A DNA stretch of 64,000 nucleotides, from the NCBI RefSeq assembly GCF_001422045.1, contig NZ_LMLW01000008.1, positions 500,501 through 564,500 of the forward strand, written 5' to 3'. Both the position numbers and the translations under genes were made by a program. This stretch comes from Sphingomonas sp. Leaf242. Lineage in GTDB: Bacteria; Pseudomonadota; Alphaproteobacteria; Sphingomonadales; Sphingomonadaceae. Positions 51,890-59,964 of this stretch are shown here, in pieces. Each line of letters begins with the position of its first letter. The first letter of the stretch is position 1. Below the pieces are notes generated by a model, which was given only the letters and a program-made list of their open reading frames with translations, was not told where the DNA came from and did not search any database.

Positions 51890-53299
51890 ATGAGCGAACT
51901 CGAGCTTCCCGAGCCCGAAACCGAAACCGCGCCCGAGACCCAGCTCGATCGCGACGACCACCTGCGGCCCGAATTCGTCCGGGCCGTGCTCGATGCGGTC
52001 GAGGACGGCAACGACGAGGCGGCGCGCGCGCTGGTCGAGCCGCTGCACCCGGCCGACATCGCCGATCTGTTCGAGCTGACCCCGCAGGAGGATCGCGCAG
52101 CCCTCGCGCGGGCGGTCACCGACCTGCTCGACGGCGACGTGTTCGCCGAGATGAACGATTACGTCCGCGAGGACCTGATCGATGCGCTCGAGCCGCACCA
52201 GGTCGCCGATCTCGCGTCCGAACTCGATACCGACGATGCCGTCGCGATCATCGAGGACATGGACGAGGACGAGCAGCGCGCGGTGTTGCGCGCGCTCGAT
52301 CCCGACGATCGCGCCGCGATCGAGGAGGCGCTGAGCTACGCCGAGGAATCCGCCGGCCGCCTGATGCAGCGCGAGCTGATCGCGGTGCCCGAGCATTGGA
52401 CGGTCGGCGACGCGATCGATTATCTGCGCGGCCATGAAGAACTGACGACCGATTTCTGGGAAATCTTCGTCGTCGACCCCGCGCACAAGCCGATCGGCAC
52501 GTGCCAGCTGTCGTGGATGCTGCGCACCCCGCGCGGGATCGCGATCGCCGACGTGATGAAGCGCGAACAGACGCTGATCCCGGTCGATATGGACCAGGAG
52601 GAGGTCGCGCTGCGCTTCCAGAAATACGCGTTGATCTCGGCCGCGGTGGTCGATCATGGTGGCCGGCTGGTCGGCATGATCACGGTCGACGACATCGTCC
52701 ACATCATCTCCGAAGAGGCGGGCGAGGATACGCTGCGGCTGGCAGGCGCAGGCGACGGCGACATCAACGAGCCGATCCGGCTGACGGTACGCACGCGATT
52801 CACGTGGCTGGTGGTCAATCTCGGCACCGCGATGGTCGCATCGTCGGTCGTCGGGCTGTTCCAGGGGACGATCGCGAGCTTCGCGTTGCTCGCGGTGCTG
52901 ATGCCGATCGTCTCGGGGATGGGCGGCAATGCGGGCACGCAGACGCTGGCGGTGGTCGTGCGTGCGCTCGCGACCAACCAGCTGACGAGTTCGAATACCG
53001 CGCGGATGATCGGGCGGGAGTTCCGCATCGCGGCGGCGAACGGCGTGATGCTGGGCGCGCTGATCGGGTGCGGGACGTATGTCATTTTCCGCAACACCGA
53101 CCTGTCGCTGGTGATCGCCGCGGCGATGCTGGTGAACAATATCACGGCGGGGCTCAGCGGCGTGCTGGTGCCGGTGACGCTCGATAAGTTCCGGATCGAT
53201 CCGGCGGTGTCGTCGGCGGTGTTCGTGACGACGATGACCGACACGATGGGGTTCTTCTCGTTCCTCGGGCTGGCGAGTCTTTGGGGTCTGCACGGTTGA
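51890..53299 (+). CDS. mgtE: Magnesium transporter MgtE
   Basis: A 469-residue Mg2+ channel. The N-domain is acidic (LHPADIADLFELTPQEDRAA) and two CBS domains follow (YAEESAGRLMQRELIAVPEH onward). Five membrane helices are at the C-terminus, including the pore signature MPIVSGMGGNAGTQTLAVVV and the metal-binding aspartate in FVTTMTDTMGFFSFLGLA. The start ATG follows AAGGGAGGCAGCC, a strong site. No M-box riboswitch is evident in the 108-bp leader, so control is probably by Mg2+ gating of the protein. Confidence 0.95.
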   Translation: MSELELPEPETETAPETQLDRDDHLRPEFVRAVLDAVEDGNDEAARALVEPLHPADIADLFELTPQEDRAALARAVTDLLDGDVFAEMNDYVREDLIDALEPHQVADLASELDTDDAVAIIEDMDEDEQRAVLRALDPDDRAAIEEALSYAEESAGRLMQRELIAVPEHWTVGDAIDYLRGHEELTTDFWEIFVVDPAHKPIGTCQLSWMLRTPRGIAIADVMKREQTLIPVDMDQEEVALRFQKYALISAAVVDHGGRLVGMITVDDIVHIISEEAGEDTLRLAGAGDGDINEPIRLTVRTRFTWLVVNLGTAMVASSVVGLFQGTIASFALLAVLMPIVSGMGGNAGTQTLAVVVRALATNQLTSSNTARMIGREFRIAAANGVMLGALIGCGTYVIFRNTDLSLVIAAAMLVNNITAGLSGVLVPVTLDKFRIDPAVSSAVFVTTMTDTMGFFSFLGLASLWGLHG

Positions 53300-53330
53300 T
53301 CTGCAGCGTTTAGCGCCCATTTCCAACGCC

Positions 53331-53735
53331 ATGCCGCTCCACCTCACCAAAGTCGCGTTCGGCGCGGAAAGCGTCGATCACCTCGCCGAGCGGCTCCGCC
53401 TGCGCGGCGAGGGGGGGCCGGTGTTCCTCACCACGCGGTATCTGCCCAAGCGGCACGAGGAAGTGGCTGGTCAGGGTTCGATGTTCTGGATCCTCAAGCA
53501 TCAGCTGATCGCGCGCTCGCCGATCCTCGGGTTCGGCGAGGCCGAGGAGGGGCGCGTCGCGATCCATATCGATCCGAAGCTGGTGCTGGTGCAGGCGCGA
53601 CCCAAGCGTGCGCATCAGGGGTGGCGATATCTGGAGGGGGCCGATGCGCCGCTCGATCTGGGCGGTGATGCGACCGGGTTGGACGTGATGCCGCCGGCGT
53701 TGATGACCAAGCTGGCGGAACTGGCGCTCATTTAA
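53331..53735 (+). CDS. DUF1489 family protein
   Basis: A 134-residue protein with the DUF1489 pattern: HLTKVAFGAESVDHLAERLR, VFLTTRYLPKRHEEVAGQGS MFWILKH and HIDPKLVLVQARPKRAHQGW RYLEG. It is a conserved alphaproteobacterial protein of unknown function without a signal peptide. It follows mgtE by 31 bp in the same direction and may be co-transcribed. Confidence 0.85.
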   Translation: MPLHLTKVAFGAESVDHLAERLRLRGEGGPVFLTTRYLPKRHEEVAGQGSMFWILKHQLIARSPILGFGEAEEGRVAIHIDPKLVLVQARPKRAHQGWRYLEGADAPLDLGGDATGLDVMPPALMTKLAELALI

Positions 53736-53788
53736 GGGGTAGGGCCCAGAACTCGTCGAGGTTCATCCCACCCGACGATAAATTCCAT

Positions 53789-53885
53789 CGTCATCCCCGC
53801 GCAGGCGGGGATCCATATCCTCAGAGGATAGCGATCTCAGCGTGAGGTCAGCCAGTATGGGTTCCCGCCTCCGCGGGAATGACGA
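53789..53885. repeat. Palindromic repeat, family D
   Basis: CGTCATCCCCGCGCAGGCGG faces CCCGCCTCCGCGGGAATGAC. It lies between the convergent DUF1489 and GIN-domain genes. The remaining 110 bp of the gap hold no gene. Confidence 0.85.
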
Positions 53886-53999
53886 TACACGTTCGGAAGG
53901 TTTGAGGGCCAATACAGATTGGGTGACCGGCTCGACCGACATGCGGATTTCGGTCGGGAGGGGCCGGTGTGGATGGGGCAGCAAACGCGGCATCCCCTT

Positions 54000-54725
54000 C
54001 TACGGAGCATAGACCCCGGCCGCCGCCTTCCCGCAGACCACCGGTCCGCCAGCCGCCGCATCCACCCGGCATTTCGCGTTGCCCGCGACCGTCACCGTTC
54101 CCAGCCCGCTGTTCGTCACCTGCGCCGTGTAGCGCGCTGCCGCCTTCACGTCGCCGACGCCGTCGAGGTGCACGGTCAGGTCGTTGACCGCCAGCCCGGT
54201 GGCATCGATCGCGCCCGGGCCGCTGGCGATGAGGCGTGCGCGGCCGGCGCGGCCGGCGAGCGTCATCTCGCCGGTGCCGATCAGCGTCGCGTTCAGCTGG
54301 TCGGTGTCCGCCGCCGTCAGCGCGAGGCTGCCATTGCCGCTGACCGTCACATCGAGCTTCATCCCGCGCATTCGCGCGATCGTCAGCCGCCCGCCCGCAG
54401 CGACACTCGCCGAGACGAGACCGGGAGTCGAGAGTGTGACGACGATCGGCCCGCCGCCGCCGCTCGCGCCACGCGGTTGCTCGCCCCAGCCGCCGGTGCC
54501 CTTGCGGACCGACAAGGTCGTGCTGTCGACGCGCACCGCCACCCCCTCGTTCACGTCGCCGGCGATCGTCGCGCGCGGCGAACCGATCGAGACGCGTACC
54601 TCGAACGGGCCCTCCACACGGATCCGGTCGAAGCTGCCGACCGAGACCGTCCGGCTCGCGACCGGCGCCGCACCGGCAGGCGTGGGCGAGGACAGTAGCA
54701 GCAGCGGAGCGAGCAGATATCTCAT
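54000..54725 (-). CDS. Exported GIN-domain (DUF2807) protein 1
   Basis: A 241-residue exported protein with a signal peptide (RYLLAPLLLLSSPTPAGAAP) followed by a DUF2807 right-handed beta-helix-like domain. Repeating turns include VEGPFEVRVSIGSPRATIAG, LDVTVSGNGSLALTAADTDQ and LIGTGEMTLAG. Two late cysteines (NAKCRVDAAAGGPVVCGKAA) may form a disulphide. It is a tandem paralogue of the next gene, from which it is separated by 37 bp. The function of the family is unknown; a role on the cell surface is inferred from export. Confidence 0.85.
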   Translation of the reverse strand: MRYLLAPLLLLSSPTPAGAAPVASRTVSVGSFDRIRVEGPFEVRVSIGSPRATIAGDVNEGVAVRVDSTTLSVRKGTGGWGEQPRGASGGGGPIVVTLSTPGLVSASVAAGGRLTIARMRGMKLDVTVSGNGSLALTAADTDQLNATLIGTGEMTLAGRAGRARLIASGPGAIDATGLAVNDLTVHLDGVGDVKAAARYTAQVTNSGLGTVTVAGNAKCRVDAAAGGPVVCGKAAAGVYAP

Positions 54726-54762
54726 GCCCGCAACCGTCGCCGCTTCCGCGCCCGCCGGCAAG

Positions 54763-55494
54763 TCAGTTCCCGCAGCGCACCGACCCCGAGCCCGTCTTCG
54801 AAATGGTGCAGCGCGCGTTCGGGCCGAGATCGACATCGCCCGAGCCCGACACGCCGACCGAGGCAGGGCCGTCGACGATCGCGCGGACCTTGCCCGAGCC
54901 GGAAATGTCGACCTTGGCGGACCGCGCCTGAAGCTTCGGCGCATCGACCGCGCCCGAGCCGGCAATGTCGATCGCGAGCATCCTGGCCGTACCCGAGGCG
55001 CGCACGGTGCCCGATCCGGCGATCGAGAATGCGGCATCCTCGACCCGAATCGCGGCGATGTTGAGGTTGCCGGAGCCGGGAATCCCGCCCGCGAACTTCG
55101 CGCCCTCGACATGGTCGACTGCGATGGTGCCCGATCCCGAAACCGTCGCGTCGGTCAGCCGTGGCAGCGTGACGTACACCTTCACCTTGCCGCTCTTGTT
55201 CCAGCCGAAGCTGGAATTGGTCTTGCGGCCGACGTTCAGTGTCTCGCCGGTGCGCTCGATCGTCAGCCGGTCGAGCTGATCCGACGGCCCTTCCGCCCGG
55301 ACCGAAAAGCCGGTGCCGACCCGTACATCGATATCGTCCGAGCCGCGCAGGTCGATGCCGTCGAACCCGGTGACCTGATAGGTACGGGTCGTTCCCGATC
55401 CCGCCGCCGCAGCCCCCGAGCCTTCGCTATCGCCATCCCAGCTGAACGAGCAGGCCGCGAGAGGAATGATCAGTCCGAGCGCAAGAAAGTTCAT
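54763..55494 (-). CDS. GIN-domain (DUF2807) lipoprotein 2
   Basis: A 243-residue lipoprotein. MNFLALGLIIPLAACSFSWD has the lipobox LAAC with acylated Cys15. The body is the same DUF2807 fold (FDGIDLRGSDDIDVRVGTGF, DATVSGSGTIAVDHVEGAKF, IDIAGSGAVDAPKLQARSAK) with many SGSG turns and a C-terminal cysteine pair (ARCTISKTGSGSVRCGN) like its paralogue. The two genes arose by duplication and probably share the promoter upstream of this one. Confidence 0.87.
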   Translation of the reverse strand: MNFLALGLIIPLAACSFSWDGDSEGSGAAAAGSGTTRTYQVTGFDGIDLRGSDDIDVRVGTGFSVRAEGPSDQLDRLTIERTGETLNVGRKTNSSFGWNKSGKVKVYVTLPRLTDATVSGSGTIAVDHVEGAKFAGGIPGSGNLNIAAIRVEDAAFSIAGSGTVRASGTARMLAIDIAGSGAVDAPKLQARSAKVDISGSGKVRAIVDGPASVGVSGSGDVDLGPNARCTISKTGSGSVRCGN

Positions 55495-55562
55495 CGCATC
55501 CCCCTGTGTGTTGTATATGCAATACACTCGCGCGCGGCATCTGCAAACCGGAATCTAACGAA

Positions 55563-55590
55563 AAAGGGCGGCCCCGCAGGACCGCCCTTT
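55563..55590 (-). terminator. Intrinsic terminator of carD
   Basis: AAAGGGCGG and CCGCCCTTT form a nine-bp stem. On the minus strand the 3' arm runs into CCTTTTTC. It lies 27 bp after the carD stop. Confidence 0.88.
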
Positions 55591-55616
55591 CATACTCGGA
55601 TCGAGTGCGAGGGCAG

Positions 55617-56150
55617 TTACGCCGGCACCTTGTCCTTGTTGTAGATCGCGGCCGCGGCGCGGAGGATGTCGAGAATCTTCTCCTGCGCCTTGGGCTCGTC
55701 GAGCTCTTCCATCGCCGCCAGTTCGCGTGCGAGGCGGCTGGTCGCGCCTTCGAAGATCTGGCGCTCGGAATAGCTCTGCTCGGGCTGGTCGTCGGCACGG
55801 AATAGATCGCGGACCACTTCGGCGATCGACACGAGGTCGCCCGAATTGATCTTCGCTTCATATTCCTGCGCGCGGCGCGACCACATGGTGCGCTTGACCT
55901 TGGGCTTGCCCTTGAGCGTGTCCATCGCCTCGCGCATCGTCTTGTCGGACGACAGCTTGCGCATGCCGACGCTTTCGGCCTTGTTGGTCGGCACGCGGAG
56001 CGTCATGCGCTCCTTCTCGAACCGGAGGACGTAGAGTTCCAGTGTCATGCCGGCGATTTCCGAGCGCTGGAGCTCGATCACACGGCCGACTCCGTGCTTG
56101 GGATAAACGACGAAATCACCGACATCGAAGGACAGTGCCTTGGCAGCCAT
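55617..56150 (-). CDS. CarD-family transcriptional regulator (CdnL)
   Basis: A 177-residue RNA-polymerase-binding activator. The N-terminal RNAP-interacting Tudor-like domain reads FDVGDFVVYPKHGVGRVIEL, and YVLRFEKERMTLRVPTNKAE follows. The C-terminal helical domain contains the DNA-contacting WSRRAQEYEAKINSGDLVSI AEVVRDLF. In alphaproteobacteria this protein stabilises open complexes at ribosomal and housekeeping promoters. ATG at 56150 gives MAAKALSF. A clear terminator follows. Confidence 0.93.
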   Translation of the reverse strand: MAAKALSFDVGDFVVYPKHGVGRVIELQRSEIAGMTLELYVLRFEKERMTLRVPTNKAESVGMRKLSSDKTMREAMDTLKGKPKVKRTMWSRRAQEYEAKINSGDLVSIAEVVRDLFRADDQPEQSYSERQIFEGATSRLARELAAMEELDEPKAQEKILDILRAAAAIYNKDKVPA

Positions 56151-56352
56151 TTGGGGCCTTTCCGGATCAAGCCTCGCCGCGACGCCTCGACGAAGGACTC
56201 GTCGCTGCTGCATCGGGGGAGGGATAGGTCTACACGTCAGGCGTATGACGTGAATCATCGCGCCCGTCGCGGACTCTTCTAGCAGCTTTGCAACAAAATT
56301 ACCAGCCGAACGTGGCAGGCGGCTTGCCCTTTTCGGGATTCGCCGCCTCTTA

Positions 56353-56694
56353 TCAGTCGCCTGCGCCGGGCTCGGGCGAGAAATACTTGTCGAATTTGCC
56401 CTCGACGCCCTTCATCGCGTCGGCGTCCGGCGGCGTCTGGTTGTCGTTGCGCGTGACGTTGGGCCATTGCGCCGAAAAGGTCGTGTTGAGCTCGAGCCAC
56501 TGTTCCAGCCCGCTCTCGGTGTCGGGCAGGATCGCTTCGGCGGGGCATTCCGGCTCGCACACGCCGCAGTCAATGCACTCGCTGGGATTGATCACCAGCA
56601 TGTTCTCGCCTTCGTAGAAGCAGTCGACCGGGCACACTTCCACGCAGTCCATGTACTTGCAGCGGATGCAGGCATCGGTGACGACGTAGGTCAT
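56353..56694 (-). CDS. fdxA: Ferredoxin FdxA (7Fe-8S type)
   Basis: A 113-residue ferredoxin. The cluster ligands are [18 protein letters not shown] (the 3Fe-4S/4Fe-4S pattern) and [16 protein letters not shown]. The family's C-terminal extension ([20 protein letters not shown]) is present. It is an electron carrier of unknown partner in alphaproteobacteria. ATG at 56694 is followed directly by [11 protein letters not shown]. It lies between carD and the S4 gene on the same strand. Confidence 0.95.
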   Translation of the reverse strand: MTYVVTDACIRCKYMDCVEVCPVDCFYEGENMLVINPSECIDCGVCEPECPAEAILPDTESGLEQWLELNTTFSAQWPNVTRNDNQTPPDADAMKGVEGKFDKYFSPEPGAGD

Positions 56695-56840
56695 TGCAGA
56701 ACTCCTGGGCCGGATTCCTTTCCGGCGACGAACGCGCCAGCGACTATGCGCGCCTGCCCCTCGCGTCAATCATAGCAAGCCTTCTGCGAGACGTTATCAC
56801 GCTTTGTCGTTCCGATCCCACACTGCTTAAGCCCTCCTCC

Positions 56841-56920
56841 GTCATCCTGACGAAAGTCAGGACCCAGAGCCACGAGGCGCTGCCTTTGGTATCCTGAGTC
56901 CTGACTTTCGTCAGGATGAC
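56841..56920. repeat. Palindromic repeat, family A copy 4
   Basis: GTCATCCTGACGAAAGTCAG and its complement around a short variable centre, in the 278-bp gap between the fdxA start and the S4 gene stop. The rest of the gap contains no gene. Confidence 0.9.
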
Positions 56921-56972
56921 GGAGGTTGCGGCGTCGTTCGATTTATTGATCGCGGTTGTCGATACGGCTAGT

Positions 56973-57266
56973 TCACTCGGAAGCCGGATCGCGGATGGTA
57001 CCGGCCGGCGTCTTCCCCGCAATCAGATCCTGATAGCATCCTTGCGCCTCGGGCGCTGGCCCCCGCCGCGCAGGCAATGCCTCGACCCGGATCACCCGAA
57101 CCTGATCGGCCACTGCAAATGTCAGCACATTCCCGATCCGCACCGGGCAATGCGCGCGATCGATCGGGCGGCCGTCGATGCGCAGATGCCCCTTCTCGGC
57201 AATCGCCTGCGCGGCGCTGCGCGTTTTCGCGAGCCGCACGAACCACAGGAACCGATCGATCCGCAT
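56973..57266 (-). CDS. S4-domain RNA-binding protein (Hsp15-like)
   Basis: A 97-residue protein made mainly of an S4 domain: MRIDRFLWFVRLAKTRSAAQ, then EKGHLRIDGRPIDRAHCPVR and IGNVLTF. It resembles Hsp15, which recognises stalled 50S subunits. ATG at 57266 is chosen; ATG at 57281 is an alternative that overlaps the helicase stop. It directly follows the SUV3-like helicase and is probably co-transcribed. Confidence 0.87.
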   Translation of the reverse strand: MRIDRFLWFVRLAKTRSAAQAIAEKGHLRIDGRPIDRAHCPVRIGNVLTFAVADQVRVIRVEALPARRGPAPEAQGCYQDLIAGKTPAGTIRDPASE

Positions 57267-57273
57267 CGCGCCT

Positions 57274-59766
57274 TCAACCATGGCGGACCAGTGCGGCAAG
57301 CCCGGCAAACGCGTTCTGCCGCGACGGATCGATCGGAGCAGGCGCGACGGCCCGTGCAGGGGGACGACCGCGCCAGACCCAGCGCGGCGCGTCCCCCGCC
57401 AGCGCCTTGAACCCGAGTTCGGCCATCAATCGCTCCAGCGACGCTTGGTCAACGCCGATCGAGGTGGCCAGCGCAGGATCGGGCGCGAACGGCGTGCGCC
57501 CCTGCCGCGAATCGTGCGCGGCACGGGCGATGCGTTCGATCAGGTCGATCCGGACCGCCTGGAGCCCAAGCGGACGGAAGCCGGCCTCCAGGACCGCACC
57601 CTCGCTGCCACGCGCCAGCACGGTCGCGCCCTCGCGCGGGGCGGTGATCGTCATGCCGCGAGCCACCGCCAAGATGCGCCGCCAGCGCGCCGACTCGGGC
57701 TTGAGCAACCGCGCGTCGAACAGGTCGAGCGCGCCGACCGTAATCCCGATCTTGCGCAACCGCTTGCGCTCCTCGGGATCGATTGCGTCGAGCGCCAGCC
57801 GCATCGGCAACCGCGGCAGGATCCCGCCGGCCTCCTCGATCGCACTCGCGACCGCGCGCAACGCCGGCGTGGCGTTCGGATCCCGGCTCAACTCGGCGAG
57901 GTGGACCAGCACGGCGATCCGCCGCTTCAGCATTCCCGCAAGCCACAGCGCCAGCCGCGCCTCGATCCGATCGCGCGCAGGCTTGTCGAGGCATTCGAGC
58001 GAGCGGTCGAGAATCAGCTTCGGCCGCGCGAACGACGGCCCCGCGCCTAGCTTGGCGACCGGGTGACCCGCCCAGATGATCTGCGCCGCATCGTCGAGCG
58101 CGATATCGGCGTCCGGCGCATCGACCAGCGACTGTCCGCGCCGCGACCGCTCGCCGGTGAGACGCTTTTCCGCCGCCGCGAGCAGCAGCCGCTTGTCGCT
58201 CGCCCGCGCATCAGCTGCGACGGTGAACCGGAACCCGTCGAGCCGACCGATCGGATGATCCTCGACCATCACCTCGCCCTCGGGCCCGATCACCACCGGC
58301 AGCGCGCCCGCATCCGCGCCGATCTGGCGCATCAGCGCGGTCGTGCGCTTGTCGACGAACCGCTGCGTCAGGCTGGCGTGGAGCGCATCCGACAGGCGTT
58401 CCTCCAGCGCGGCGGTACGCGCCGCCCACAAGGTCGGCTCGGCCAGCCAGTCGGCGCGCTGTGCGATATATGCCCAGATCCGAGTCGCGGCGATCCGCCC
58501 GGCGATCACCGGCACGTCGCCCGCCACCGTATCGAGCCGCGCGATCTCGTCGGCGAACCACTGGTGCGGGATATGCCCGCGGCCTTCGCTCAGATGCCCG
58601 AACAGCCGCGATACGAAACGCGCATGCGGATCGAGGCCGACTTTGCGGAAATCCGGAACGCCGCATGCTGCCCATAATCGCGCGACCATCGCCGGGTGCC
58701 GTGCGCGTTCGCGGACCCAGCCCTCCTCCGCAAGCCGCTTCAAAACCCCCAGATCGAGGGCTTGCGGCGCGGCGCGCAAAACGCCGGCGGGCGGACGCGC
58801 TTCCAGGCTCGCGACCAGCGCATCGATGCTGGAGAAATCGGGCTCGCCCTGCCGCCAATAGAGGTTCTCGAGTCGCGGAAACCGGTGCTCCTCGATCGCC
58901 AGCACTTCCTCGGGGAGGAACGCGCCCGGCCCATCGTCGGACAGCGCGCCGAACGTGCCGTCGCGCTGGTGTCGCCCCGCACGCCCCGCGATCTGCGCCA
59001 TCTCCGCCACCGTCAGGCGCCGCTGGCGCTTGCCGTCGAATTTGTTGAGGCTGGCGAACGCGACATGCGCGACGTCCATGTTGAGCCCCATCCCGATCGC
59101 GTCGGTCGCGACCAGATAATCGACCTCGCCCGCCTGGAACATTGCGACCTGCGCGTTGCGAGTCCGAGGGCTGAGCGCACCCATCACGACGGCTGCGCCA
59201 CCGCGCAGACGCCGCAGCATCTCGGCAACCGCGTACACCTCCTCCGCAGAGAACGCGACGATCGCCGAACGCTTGGGCAACCGGCTGATCTTTTTCGCGC
59301 CCGCATAGGTCAGCGTCGAAAAGCGCGGCCGATTGACGATCTCAGCGCCGGGAACGAGCTTCTTGATCATCGGCCGCAGCGCTTCGGAGCCGAGGATCAT
59401 CGTCTCCTCGCGCCCCCGCGCGCGCATCAGGCGATCGGTAAAGACATGGCCGCGCTCGGGATCAGCGCCCAGTTGCGCCTCGTCCAGCCCGACGAACGCG
59501 ACGTCGCGATCGGGCATCGACTCGGCGGTGCACAGGAACCAGCGTGCGTCGGGCGGCACGATCTTCTCTTCGCCCGTCACCAGCGCAACGCGGTTCGCGC
59601 CCTTGATCGCCACCACGCGGTCATAAACCTCGCGGGCGAGCAAGCGCAGAGGAAAGCCGATCATGCCGCTGGAATGCGCGCACATCCGCTCGATCGCGAG
59701 GTGCGTCTTGCCGGTGTTGGTCGGGCCGAGAACCGCCGTGATCCCGTCGTTCGCGCCGTCGTTCAT
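57274..59766 (-). CDS. SUV3-like DExH helicase
   Basis: An 830-residue helicase of the mitochondrial SUV3/bacterial type. Motifs: ITAVLGPTNTGKTHLAIERM (Walker A), VGLDEAQLGADPERGHVFTD (DEAQ), LRRLRGGAAVVMGALSPRTR, VDYLVATDAIGMGLNMDVAH and AQIAGRAGRHQRDG. The C-terminal half is long and basic, ending VWRGRPPARAVAPAPIDPSR. In mitochondria SUV3 partners PNPase for RNA decay; a similar RNA role here is inferred. ATG at 59766 starts MNDGANDGITAV. Confidence 0.9.
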   Translation of the reverse strand: MNDGANDGITAVLGPTNTGKTHLAIERMCAHSSGMIGFPLRLLAREVYDRVVAIKGANRVALVTGEEKIVPPDARWFLCTAESMPDRDVAFVGLDEAQLGADPERGHVFTDRLMRARGREETMILGSEALRPMIKKLVPGAEIVNRPRFSTLTYAGAKKISRLPKRSAIVAFSAEEVYAVAEMLRRLRGGAAVVMGALSPRTRNAQVAMFQAGEVDYLVATDAIGMGLNMDVAHVAFASLNKFDGKRQRRLTVAEMAQIAGRAGRHQRDGTFGALSDDGPGAFLPEEVLAIEEHRFPRLENLYWRQGEPDFSSIDALVASLEARPPAGVLRAAPQALDLGVLKRLAEEGWVRERARHPAMVARLWAACGVPDFRKVGLDPHARFVSRLFGHLSEGRGHIPHQWFADEIARLDTVAGDVPVIAGRIAATRIWAYIAQRADWLAEPTLWAARTAALEERLSDALHASLTQRFVDKRTTALMRQIGADAGALPVVIGPEGEVMVEDHPIGRLDGFRFTVAADARASDKRLLLAAAEKRLTGERSRRGQSLVDAPDADIALDDAAQIIWAGHPVAKLGAGPSFARPKLILDRSLECLDKPARDRIEARLALWLAGMLKRRIAVLVHLAELSRDPNATPALRAVASAIEEAGGILPRLPMRLALDAIDPEERKRLRKIGITVGALDLFDARLLKPESARWRRILAVARGMTITAPREGATVLARGSEGAVLEAGFRPLGLQAVRIDLIERIARAAHDSRQGRTPFAPDPALATSIGVDQASLERLMAELGFKALAGDAPRWVWRGRPPARAVAPAPIDPSRQNAFAGLAALVRHG

Positions 59767-59964
59767 TGCAGCAACATCGGGGGTAAAGTCTGCGTGCGCA
59801 ATGACCTGCGCAGAGTTTCCTCGGTATTAACGATCCGGCGCCAAGACCGCACATCTCGCCGCGATCCTGGCGATGCGCACACACCGGTTAATTTGACTTT
59901 AGCAGGTTGCGACCACAACGACCGCCTGACGCCGGGGGGACCGGCACCATCGGGGCGGGCCTGC

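Noticed and set aside
719..56920. Family A repeats as a CRISPR array
   Set aside because: Four copies are spread over 56 kb without regular spacing, and no cas gene is present.
58696..59964. Long plus-strand open frame opposite the helicase, continuous with the M23 peptidase
   Set aside because: It is a high-GC antisense shadow. The helicase has all its motifs on the minus strand, and the peptidase has a good start at 59965.
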